A DNA stretch of 12,153 nucleotides from Tannerella sp. (lineage in GTDB: Bacteria; Bacteroidota; Bacteroidia; Bacteroidales; Tannerellaceae), in the NCBI GenBank assembly GCA_031279875.1, contig JAITHS010000385.1, forward strand, positions 1-12,153. The letters run 5' to 3'. The notes beneath the pieces were generated by a model. It ran no database searches, was not told the origin of the DNA, and worked only from the letters and a program-made list of their open reading frames with translations. Positions 1 to 7,405 of the stretch are shown one piece after another (within the stretch, counting starts at the first letter, position 1; each line of letters begins with the position of its first letter). Position numbers and translations under genes: made by a program.

Positions 1-356
1 TCTTCAATAAGCGTATAATTTTCAGTGACGGAAGTATTGAAAACAGTAGCGAAAAAGTTAAGATTCTCCTCAACCGTCAAGTCCTGATAGAGCGAAAACC
101 GACCGGGCATATATCCCACACGACGCCGAATGTGTTTGTAGTCGCACACAGTATCAAGTCCGTCAACTGTAGCCTTTCCGCTATCGGCGAGCAGCAAGGT
201 CGCAAGTATGCGGAAAAGCGAAGTTTTTCCGGCGCCGTCAGGACCAATCAATCCGAACAATTCGCCTTGCGAAACGTCGAAAGACACATCTTTCAACGCA
301 ACGACCGCACCGTAAGAAAGGCAGATATTATTTACCGATATAGAGTTCTTAATCAT
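1..356 (-). CDS. ABC transporter ATP-binding protein (N-terminal part, cut by window edge)
   Basis: The reading frame starts at the ATG at 356-354 and runs off the left edge after 118 complete codons. It encodes the first half of an ABC ATPase: a beta-strand start (SVNNICLSYG), the Walker A motif GPDGAGKTS at residues 38-46, and the Q-loop region GYMPGRFSLYQDLTVEEN at 81-98. The signature motif and Walker B lie outside the window. The GPDGAGKT spelling and the YMP-RFSLY-DLTV string resemble the ATPases of ABC-2 type exporters (YhiH/YbhF-like), which hydrolyse ATP in the cytoplasm to drive a membrane permease. The substrate cannot be told. The Q-loop glutamine position is Gly85. The gene lies 48 nt beyond the stop of the GH92 gene on the same strand and has its own -7 element, so it is probably a separate unit, although no terminator separates the two. 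The start is supported because the domain begins within ten residues of it. Confidence 0.9.
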   Translation of the reverse strand, partial: MIKNSISVNNICLSYGAVVALKDVSFDVSQGELFGLIGPDGAGKTSLFRILATLLLADSGKATVDGLDTVCDYKHIRRRVGYMPGRFSLYQDLTVEENLNFFATVFNTSVTENYTLIE

Positions 357-370
357 ATCCTTAAAAAATG

Positions 371-378
371 CAAAGGTA
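371..378 (-). promoter_or_regulatory. Bacteroides-type -7 promoter element for the ABC ATPase gene
   Basis: The minus strand reads TACCTTTG, an exact match to the Bacteroidota -7 consensus TAnnTTTG. It lies about 15 nt upstream of the ATG at 356, giving a very short leader of roughly 8-10 nt. The -33 TTTG element is not convincing; TTTA at 399-396 is the nearest candidate. The same octamer is found before susC. Confidence 0.55.
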
Positions 379-404
379 CGATATATATTTGAAAATAAAG
401 AATA

Positions 405-3400
405 CTATTTAGATGGTGGCGGCATGCCGTTGGCGTCCCATGATGTTGGAGTATCGCCCATTACGAAGGCGAGGTGGGCGCCGTCGGCAATGTCGCGGTG
501 GCGAAACCAGTTGTTGTTATATGGTTTGCCGTTTAATGTGCATGATTGTATATAGATGTTGTTTTCATCGGCATTTTGAGCGGTTATAATAAATTGTTTG
601 CCGTTTTCGAGGGTAATAGATATTTTTTTAAATAGCGGACTTGAAATGAGATATACGTCCTGACCGGCTACGGGGAAGAAGCCGAGAGCGTGAAAAGCGT
701 ACCACGCACCCATAGAGCCGGAATCGTCATTGCCCGGAACACCGTCGCGAGTAGCGCTATACATGCGCGACATAAGTGTACGCACTATATTAGCCGTTTT
801 ATATTGTTGATTAACGTAACAATAAGCCGAAGGAGTAAGAAAGCTCGGTTCGTTGGATATCTGGCACATACCGTAGAGTTTGGTGTAATAGAGCAGTTCA
901 TCTCTTTTGCCGGGGAAAGGAGTTGAAAAATAAGCGTCCAACCGTTTGGAAAACGCTTCTGCGCCGTCGCATTTTTCTATCAAACGCTTCATATCATGCG
1001 GCACATAAAATGACAATTCCCATGAGAACGTTTCATAAAACGGATGTTCAAACGAGCCGGAAGCAAAGACATCAAATTCGTCGGTCGAAAGCCATGAGCC
1101 GTCGTTTTTGCGCGGCCATGCAAAGCCTTTGAAGCCGAGACTTTCGACATTAGGATTCCACAGATTTTCCCATCGTGAAGATTGTTTGCGATATTGTTGA
1201 TAGATGGAATCCTGTCCAAGCCCGCGTGCGAGGGTTGCGATAGCCCAGTCGTTGGGTGCGTATTCGAAAGTTCGCGAAACGCCGCGTTCGTAATCGGTCG
1301 AAACGTATCCTATTGTGTTATAATCCCATAGTCCGCCGCGTCCTCGTCGGCGTTCATCGTCTCCGGGCGGTACGGTTGCATTTTTGAGCATAGCTTTAAG
1401 AGCGGTATGATAATCTACTCCCGGCACGTTTTTAACAAAAGCGTCGGCAATGAGCATATCGCAGTTTGAGCCGCCCTGCGTCCGTCCGGTATAATGACTT
1501 GTACGTGCGTCGGGCATGTAATCGTCGTGGCGATAAATATCGACAAGCGATTCCATCATTTGCCCGCCGAGCGTCGGTTTGAGCAGATTGATAAACGGAT
1601 GAGTAGCGCGGTATGTATCCCAGATTGCATGATAATCGCCGAAATACGGTTTGTCGGTGTTCCAGACAGGGTTTTCGTTTGTATAATCTACCGGTTGGAG
1701 GAAAATTCTGTAGAGGGATGAATAAAAAATGGTACGCTGTTCGTCGGTACCGCCTTCAAGGTTTATGAGGTTCAGGATGGTGTTCCATTCGGTTACGGCG
1801 TTGTTTTTAACGTCATCAACGTTCCATGTATTGATTTCGTTAATGTTATGCCTCGCTTTATTGATACCGAGATATGAGATGCCGACTTTAACTTTAATGT
1901 CGGATTTGTTGCCAGTGTTGAAGGTGAAAAAGGCTCCTGTTTTTTCGTTAGAATCATATTGTGAAGTAACGTTGGCGGCAAGTTTACCTGCTTTCCATGT
2001 TCCGTAAGACGTTGCGGGAGTATCAAATTGGGCATAAAAATATACGGTATAAGCGGAGCCGATGTTCCAGCCGCCGCGTATGCGTGAGTAGCCTTCTACT
2101 TCGGTATCGGAGAGGATGCGTATTTCGGAGCCTACAAACTCCTGCCTTTCGTAGGAAGAAAGGAAGCTGCCGAGGTCGATGAGGATGTTGGCTTGATCGG
2201 TTTTAGGAAATGTATATTCGTGAATGCCGGCATGTCGGCTTGCCGAGAGACGTACTTTGACGTCATAACGCGGCATTTCGACCGAGTAGAGACCGATTTC
2301 AGATGTTTCGTTGCGTCGTTCGGAGCCGTAATCATCCGGTTTAACAATTCCTGTGGTAGGTGTAAAGAGTATGTTACCGTATTTGCAGCCGCCGCCGGAG
2401 CCGTTGATATGTGTATGGCTGAAGCCTTTGATAAGTCCATTGGCATCCCAGCCGGCATTTTCGGTAAGTTTGTTGCAGTCAGGTCCGAGTTTGACTATTC
2501 CCGACGGCATGGCAGCGCCCGGAAAAGTATAACCGCCGCCGTCGGCACCGATGAAAGGATTAACAAAAGCCGTATTATCGCGATATTTTTGCGCTTCCTT
2601 GATACCGTCAACAGCGGCCAGATTAACCGTGCCGTTGTAGATATTTCCTACTACGTTGTCATAAACGCTCAAAAAGCGGCAACGCGGCATTGCCAAGCCT
2701 TTTTGGATTATACTGTTCCACTTCGTTTTGTCGGTAGAGCCGCCTATCGACCATTCGGAGATGCCGAAATACGGAGCGTCGGATTTAGACAGGATAGCGT
2801 TGACGTCGGTAAAACTTGTCGGGTCTTCGGCTTCTTTGCCGTAGAAACTCCATGAGGGACAGGAATAAGATGTAACGCACGCTTCCAATTCTTTCCCTAC
2901 TCCTGCGGCATGGGAGAAAATCTTTTGTCGCGGGATACCGAAAGAGGCGCAGATAGAAGCGCAGTATTCGGAGTGTTTTTGGGCGATCATGGCAATATCG
3001 TCGCCGGTAATGGCGCCGGTTGACTTAATGTTAGCAGTTTTCAAAGCGGCATATCCGATAGTTTGCACACCGCGACTTGGCAGGTCGTAAACGTTGACGC
3101 CCGTTTTAGGGTCTTGTGAGGGGTCTTTGTCGAGATACGAGTTGCCGTTAGGGTAATACCAGTTGTTGACGCCGATATACATCTCTCCTGTTGCCTTAAT
3201 GCCTGCAAAGAGCCATTTCTTATCGTCGGGCAGTTGTGAAGCCCATTCGAGGACGCGCGTGATAAAAGCGTTCATTGCTTCGGTTACAGCTTCACGATAT
3301 TTGGCACTCATCAGGTTAGGCATCGGATTAAGCCTTATTTGCGATCCCCAGTTGAGCCAGCCGATCTTGACCGCATCGTCGGGCGACCATGAAGTCCATT

Positions 3401-3815
3401 CCACATTGTTACGGTTATCGGGATTATAGCCCGCTTTGCTCTCATCCCACCAGTTCCAGAGGTCGGGACGGGCGTTCATAAAACTGATAGCGTCTAACTG
3501 TACCAAGACCGGTATGCCGTAGTTTTCGGCTTCGGAGAGATGTCGATTAAGGTTTTGCATAAGCGTTTGATGCGGTCGTTCGAAGCAATAGATGATAAAC
3601 GATTCTCCGACGGCGATTTTCTTCCCTGTCTGCGGGCCGAACCAATTTCTGATTTTAGGTATTTGAAAATCAACGTCTATGCTATTGATAAAGATAAACT
3701 GTTCCGGCCCGTTCCATATTGCCGTATCGGTGGTGTCTTCGGTTTGATTGTCAGCGCTGTTTTTGCAGCACAATAACATAGGTAAAAAGGCGAAAAATAA
3801 AAAGATTTGTTTCAT
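405..3815 (-). CDS. Two-domain lipoprotein: glycosidase-like N-terminal region fused to GH92 alpha-mannosidase
   Basis: This is a 1136-residue protein. The first 17 residues form a lipoprotein signal (hydrophobic run, then C16/C17), so it is probably anchored at the cell surface or in the periplasm. Residues about 415-1130 are a complete GH92 domain. GH92 enzymes are Ca-dependent, inverting exo-alpha-mannosidases of N-glycans and fungal mannan. Visible GH92 marks are VNPFIG (418-423), KGFSHTH (463-469), YAPNDWA (852-858), the proposed general acid E928 in FYETFSW, YVPHD (937-941), NEPS (988-991), and PGNDDSG (1027-1033) with the general-base aspartates D1030/D1031. Residues about 35-412 are an extra region I cannot name. 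It is rich in Trp and looks like a (beta/alpha)8 glycosidase, with candidate catalytic glutamates E211 (IKATGEMYIG) and E354 (YFGISEWS). GH92 proteins are usually about 750 residues, so this is a real fusion with no internal stop. It is the last PUL gene, 2 nt after the BACON gene. The GH92 call is strong; the exact linkage specificity is open. Confidence 0.92.
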   Translation of the reverse strand: MKQIFLFFAFLPMLLCCKNSADNQTEDTTDTAIWNGPEQFIFINSIDVDFQIPKIRNWFGPQTGKKIAVGESFIIYCFERPHQTLMQNLNRHLSEAENYGIPVLVQLDAISFMNARPDLWNWWDESKAGYNPDNRNNVEWTSWSPDDAVKIGWLNWGSQIRLNPMPNLMSAKYREAVTEAMNAFITRVLEWASQLPDDKKWLFAGIKATGEMYIGVNNWYYPNGNSYLDKDPSQDPKTGVNVYDLPSRGVQTIGYAALKTANIKSTGAITGDDIAMIAQKHSEYCASICASFGIPRQKIFSHAAGVGKELEACVTSYSCPSWSFYGKEAEDPTSFTDVNAILSKSDAPYFGISEWSIGGSTDKTKWNSIIQKGLAMPRCRFLSVYDNVVGNIYNGTVNLAAVDGIKEAQKYRDNTAFVNPFIGADGGGYTFPGAAMPSGIVKLGPDCNKLTENAGWDANGLIKGFSHTHINGSGGGCKYGNILFTPTTGIVKPDDYGSERRNETSEIGLYSVEMPRYDVKVRLSASRHAGIHEYTFPKTDQANILIDLGSFLSSYERQEFVGSEIRILSDTEVEGYSRIRGGWNIGSAYTVYFYAQFDTPATSYGTWKAGKLAANVTSQYDSNEKTGAFFTFNTGNKSDIKVKVGISYLGINKARHNINEINTWNVDDVKNNAVTEWNTILNLINLEGGTDEQRTIFYSSLYRIFLQPVDYTNENPVWNTDKPYFGDYHAIWDTYRATHPFINLLKPTLGGQMMESLVDIYRHDDYMPDARTSHYTGRTQGGSNCDMLIADAFVKNVPGVDYHTALKAMLKNATVPPGDDERRRGRGGLWDYNTIGYVSTDYERGVSRTFEYAPNDWAIATLARGLGQDSIYQQYRKQSSRWENLWNPNVESLGFKGFAWPRKNDGSWLSTDEFDVFASGSFEHPFYETFSWELSFYVPHDMKRLIEKCDGAEAFSKRLDAYFSTPFPGKRDELLYYTKLYGMCQISNEPSFLTPSAYCYVNQQYKTANIVRTLMSRMYSATRDGVPGNDDSGSMGAWYAFHALGFFPVAGQDVYLISSPLFKKISITLENGKQFIITAQNADENNIYIQSCTLNGKPYNNNWFRHRDIADGAHLAFVMGDTPTSWDANGMPPPSK

Positions 3816-3817
3816 TG

Positions 3818-4849
3818 TTAATTTTTTTGAGATGAAATAGTAAAGTTTTTAAAAGTAACGCTTGGAAACCGTCCCCAGATGCCGAAATAGCCGGGAAGCG
3901 GTTTTGGCCCGTCGATTTCAAACTTGCGACTGAAATGTTTTTGCAGTATTTCGGTTTTACCGTCAACAGTTTTCAGCGAGTAGATATTGACTTCGCTTTG
4001 CCACCAGTTGGGCAATCGCGGGACGTTGGTAAATTCTATGCGCATGTATTCGTCGCGTTCGCCTATTGGCGGCACCGGAGGCAGTCCGGCAGAGGGGATA
4101 GCGTCGCCGAGAGCCATCGGTTGCTGGTTGTTGTTGATAAAGCGGAAAGCGTAGAATGAGCCGTGTGTTTCGGTATTCATAGTGAAGAAAAAACGAAATT
4201 CGTCTCCGTTAACAGGATTGTAGTATGTTTTAAGTCCACCTTCATGGTTTAAATCCGTTCTAACGTCAACGTGCGCTGTTACGACGTTGCCGACGCCTCC
4301 TGCCGACGATTGGGCAACCAAGCCTGCGGCATCTTGCCGGTAAAGGCTGTTGCCGATGCCGTTAGCGGCGCCGTCGATAACTAATACCCCTGTGCCGGTG
4401 TGGATTTTCGTTTTGTCGGTGGCCGTCCACTCCGAGCCGAGCGTTTCGCCGGTAAAACTATCGTAAATAATACTTGCGTTCTGTCCCGCCTGAATTAGAA
4501 ATAGTGTAATTTCGGACTCGGTATCATCGGTAACAGTTGACAGTTTAAGCAATCCGGAACGAATTTGGTGAGCGTCATTTGCTGTTACCGTAACGTTAAG
4601 TTCGGTCAGGTCGTCATTAACGACGGCCGACTGCACCCAGTCGGGTGCGTTGCCGACAGCAAGTTCGGGTGCGTTGGTAACGATTTTTGTTGTTACCGTA
4701 CCGCCTGCACCGCCGGTTGACAAGTATTTGGACGACACTTTAAGTTTGGTGGCAGGCTTGTTGTTGCCTATCGGGTCATAATCAGACGTGCAACCGTACA
4801 AAATAAGACCGGTAAAAAGGACTGTGTAGAGTTTCATATTCTTCATCAT
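3818..4849 (-). CDS. BACON-domain lipoprotein with C-terminal jelly-roll-like region, putative surface glycan-binding protein
   Basis: This is a 343-residue lipoprotein with a signal ending in LYGC (C20), followed by TSDYDP. Residues about 35-124 look like a BACON domain: a beta-rich stretch with APDWVQ (68-73), SGLLKLST (98-105) and the closing LFLIQAGQN (116-124). BACON domains are common spacers or glycan-contact modules in Bacteroidota surface proteins. Residues 125-343 form a beta-rich region beginning YDSFTGETLGSEW and ending GYFGIWGRFPSVTFKNFTI. That pattern resembles concanavalin/laminin-G-like folds, but I recognise no specific family. No catalytic motif is apparent, so a surface glycan-binding protein is the best inference, although a lyase or hydrolase of jelly-roll type is possible. 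The start at 4849 abuts the preceding stop codon at 4850 with no gap, which suggests translational coupling. An alternative start is the internal Met5. Confidence 0.8.
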   Translation of the reverse strand: MMKNMKLYTVLFTGLILYGCTSDYDPIGNNKPATKLKVSSKYLSTGGAGGTVTTKIVTNAPELAVGNAPDWVQSAVVNDDLTELNVTVTANDAHQIRSGLLKLSTVTDDTESEITLFLIQAGQNASIIYDSFTGETLGSEWTATDKTKIHTGTGVLVIDGAANGIGNSLYRQDAAGLVAQSSAGGVGNVVTAHVDVRTDLNHEGGLKTYYNPVNGDEFRFFFTMNTETHGSFYAFRFINNNQQPMALGDAIPSAGLPPVPPIGERDEYMRIEFTNVPRLPNWWQSEVNIYSLKTVDGKTEILQKHFSRKFEIDGPKPLPGYFGIWGRFPSVTFKNFTISSQKN

Positions 4850-5515
4850 TTATGGTACAATAATTTGAGTAATAACGGACATATTATATCGTCCGATCGG
4901 ATTGTCGCAAAGGGCTGCCACTCGGGCATAATAGGTAACGCCGCTTTCAAGATATCCGGCAATCGACAGTTCGAGCGTTTGTCCCTGTAATGTATCGTCG
5001 TTACGGGTATTTAAATCAAGAGATGCGCTTTTGTCGATGCGGTACATTCCGACGTTAGGGTTCCATTTGCTGACAATAAGTTGGGCATTTTTAAGTTTGC
5101 CCGCTCCCGCTGCCTTGTTGATTTGAAACGACGCTTTGAGAATGCCGTTGTCATGTTTTATGTCGGCATTGATTTTACAAAACGGCACTACAACAAAGTT
5201 TAGTGTCGTAACGCCCGAAATCTTTTTCGTAACGGGGTCTATGGGGAAGAATGCGCCGTTGTAAGGCATCAGCGAGTATTTAGCGCCGAAGATTTTGGAG
5301 TTATGGAAAGAGCCGTCGGCTTTACCCCAGAAATCGTAATATTGCGTAGCGCCGTCTTCCAGCATACGAATTTGGAAACCGTGTGGCTGTTCGGTAATAA
5401 ACGGCTCGCCGTCGGGGTCTGTCAGTATTCCTTGCAAAGTTTCGGCAGGCTCGGCGTATTGGTCGATTTCGCAGGCGGTCATTAAAAATATCAGATAAAA
5501 AAATATTTTCTTCAT
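4850..5515 (-). CDS. DUF3823-type lipoprotein of a SusCD locus
   Basis: This is a 221-residue protein with a lipoprotein signal ending LMTAC (C15), then EIDQYAEP. Residues about 26-115 form a carboxypeptidase-regulatory-like beta-sandwich (LQGILTDPDGEPF at 28-40). Residues about 116-221 form a second beta-rich domain with VSKWNPNVGMYRID and a final strand VITQIIVP. This two-domain layout, and the place directly after susD, fit the DUF3823 family. Its members are lipoproteins that accompany SusC/SusD pairs and are thought to act as accessory outer-membrane glycan-binding components. No enzyme motif is seen. The gene starts 21 nt after the susD stop, with an AT-rich leader and no Shine-Dalgarno. 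Confidence 0.82.
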   Translation of the reverse strand: MKKIFFYLIFLMTACEIDQYAEPAETLQGILTDPDGEPFITEQPHGFQIRMLEDGATQYYDFWGKADGSFHNSKIFGAKYSLMPYNGAFFPIDPVTKKISGVTTLNFVVVPFCKINADIKHDNGILKASFQINKAAGAGKLKNAQLIVSKWNPNVGMYRIDKSASLDLNTRNDDTLQGQTLELSIAGYLESGVTYYARVAALCDNPIGRYNMSVITQIIVP

Positions 5516-5536
5516 AGTTTATAAATTATTAAACGG

Positions 5537-7393
5537 TTAATATCCGGGATTATTTGGTAGCAGATTGCTGTTACGTGTAATAGCATTGGCAGGAATCGGG
5601 GCGTAATAGGCTTTCGGCTCGAAAGAATAGCGAAGTTCCGTCCTTTCGTGTTTTTTGAAGATATATTTCTTCTCATCAAACACATAATAGGGATAAAGAG
5701 CGTGATAAGTCTTGTTTTGGAGTATTTCTTCATACTTGCGCCATCGTTTGAGGTCATAGAATATTTGGTTTTCAAAAGCAAGTTCACAGCGTCTTTCCCG
5801 AATAACTTTTGCTTCATCGACGTCGGTGAGAGCGGGCAGTCCGGCACGCAGTCTGACAGGGTTGATGGCTTCGAGGGCGTCGTTGAGGGTAACTATTTTG
5901 CCGTTGACCGTTTCACCGATGATGTTGACGGCTGCTTCACATTTGTTGAGCAGTACTTCGGCATAGCGCATGTCTATCCAGTCCACGCTACCGCCCCAGT
6001 ATGAGCCGCGATATGCAGGGTCGATATATTTCCATACCGTGCAGCCGTTGCCGTTGGTATTAGGCCATCCTACTCCGCATCTGCCCTGTACGGTCATACC
6101 TTGATATGTTTCGGTAAAGTTTGCCGATTCGTGCAGAACGCCCGGATATGATTCGTAGATACCGCGTCTCACTTCAAAGACGTCCGGTTCGCGCCCCGGC
6201 ACAACGGTACCGGGGAACAGTACCGTTGCTCTCAAACGCGGCTGCGCTTTGGTAAAGAGGTCAAGAGTATTGTCATAGCGTACCGGATCGGCATCGGTTC
6301 CGATGTTAAGAGTAAAAGGCTTGCCGTCGATGTCTTCAAACAGTTCGAGCCATTCGGTAGTAACCGACAGTTCGCCGTTGTTGTTGTTTTCGCTTGTAAA
6401 GCCGTTAGGCATCATCTCAAACGACCAGTTTTCAACGCGGCTGTGGCTTGAAGTTACAACAAATTCCTTGATAAACATTCGCTCTTTGTTGTCAGCGGAT
6501 TCGTCGATGAAGAGGTTGCGGTAGTTTTTGGTTTTACCGGCTGCCGTACCGTCGTCATATTTGCTGTAAAGCTCATACTTACCGCCGTTATCAATGGCTA
6601 ATTGTGCTGCTGCGTATGCTTTTTTGTAGTATTGGGTTACGTCTTCGGCCGGAATACCTACAAGACCGTTAAGTTGAACGGTTCCGTATTTACCTTCGCA
6701 GGCTGCAAAAAGCATTACTTTGGCTTTAAGGTTTGCAGCAACATATTTATTAGCGCGCCCTGTCATGTACTCATCGGGTCCCATAAGCTCAATAGCCTTG
6801 TCGAGGTCTTCGCCGATGAAGTCGATAACTTCTTTTTCGGTGTTACGCGGTATATAGAGTTCGTCGTCGGTCAGTCCGATGTATGAAACGGCGTCTTTGA
6901 CAATAGGAATACCGCCGTAGCATTTAACCATGAATGCGTACATGTAAGCTCGGCAAAAATAGAGTTCGCCGAGCCGGTGCCGGTATTTGTCGGGCGTTGA
7001 AGCAAAGGCGCTCTCGTTGTTTGTCAGTTCGCGGATGGCGGTATTGACATACCTTATCGGAGTATAACTCCACCATGACATATAATGTCCCTGCAAGTTT
7101 TTTGGTGCCATCGAAACTCGCAGCGGTACGTTTTGCGCTTCGCCGGTAAGTATGCTTGAATTGTTCCAGAGAGCATGTTCCATTCCCGTGTCGCCGAAAA
7201 TATTGTTTATACTTGCATTATGCGCCGGTATGGGCAGGTCGGAATAGAGGGTTATGATAACCGATTCGACACCAAATTCGCTGGTGAAGACCTGATTGCT
7301 GTTCAGTTCGTTGACCGGTTCGATGTTAAGGTCGTTGCACGAAAAGTTGAGACATGCGAGTGTTAATATTGTTGTTGTTAATAAATTTTTCAT
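5537..7393 (-). CDS. SusD-like outer-membrane glycan-binding lipoprotein (RagB/SusD family)
   Basis: This 618-residue protein is the surface lid that captures oligosaccharides and closes over its SusC partner. The signal peptide ends NFSC (C19), followed by NDLNIEP, a typical lipidated SusD N-terminus. Helical TPR-like features include YTPIRYVNTAIREL (110-123) and LGELYFCRAYMYAFMVKCYG (141-160), then GIPIV. The C-terminal RagB/SusD marks are MRYAEVLLNKCEAA, INPVRLRAGLPAL, ERRCELAFENQIFYDLKRWR and the closing PIPANAITRNSNLLPNNPGY. Length is in the upper part of the normal range. It lies 12 nt after the susC stop, the usual paired arrangement. The specificity cannot be read from sequence alone; the co-transcribed GH92 enzyme suggests a mannose-containing ligand. 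Confidence 0.96.
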   Translation of the reverse strand: MKNLLTTTILTLACLNFSCNDLNIEPVNELNSNQVFTSEFGVESVIITLYSDLPIPAHNASINNIFGDTGMEHALWNNSSILTGEAQNVPLRVSMAPKNLQGHYMSWWSYTPIRYVNTAIRELTNNESAFASTPDKYRHRLGELYFCRAYMYAFMVKCYGGIPIVKDAVSYIGLTDDELYIPRNTEKEVIDFIGEDLDKAIELMGPDEYMTGRANKYVAANLKAKVMLFAACEGKYGTVQLNGLVGIPAEDVTQYYKKAYAAAQLAIDNGGKYELYSKYDDGTAAGKTKNYRNLFIDESADNKERMFIKEFVVTSSHSRVENWSFEMMPNGFTSENNNNGELSVTTEWLELFEDIDGKPFTLNIGTDADPVRYDNTLDLFTKAQPRLRATVLFPGTVVPGREPDVFEVRRGIYESYPGVLHESANFTETYQGMTVQGRCGVGWPNTNGNGCTVWKYIDPAYRGSYWGGSVDWIDMRYAEVLLNKCEAAVNIIGETVNGKIVTLNDALEAINPVRLRAGLPALTDVDEAKVIRERRCELAFENQIFYDLKRWRKYEEILQNKTYHALYPYYVFDEKKYIFKKHERTELRYSFEPKAYYAPIPANAITRNSNLLPNNPGY

Positions 7394-7405
7394 ATTGAGA
7401 TGATT

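Noticed and set aside
357..404. Intrinsic terminator between the GH92 gene and the ABC gene
   Set aside because: No stem-loop followed by a T-run is visible on the minus strand, so read-through cannot be excluded.
2193..2855. 220-residue plus-strand open frame
   Set aside because: It lies wholly antisense to the strongly supported GH92 gene and has no recognisable domain. It is a by-product of codon bias on the other strand.
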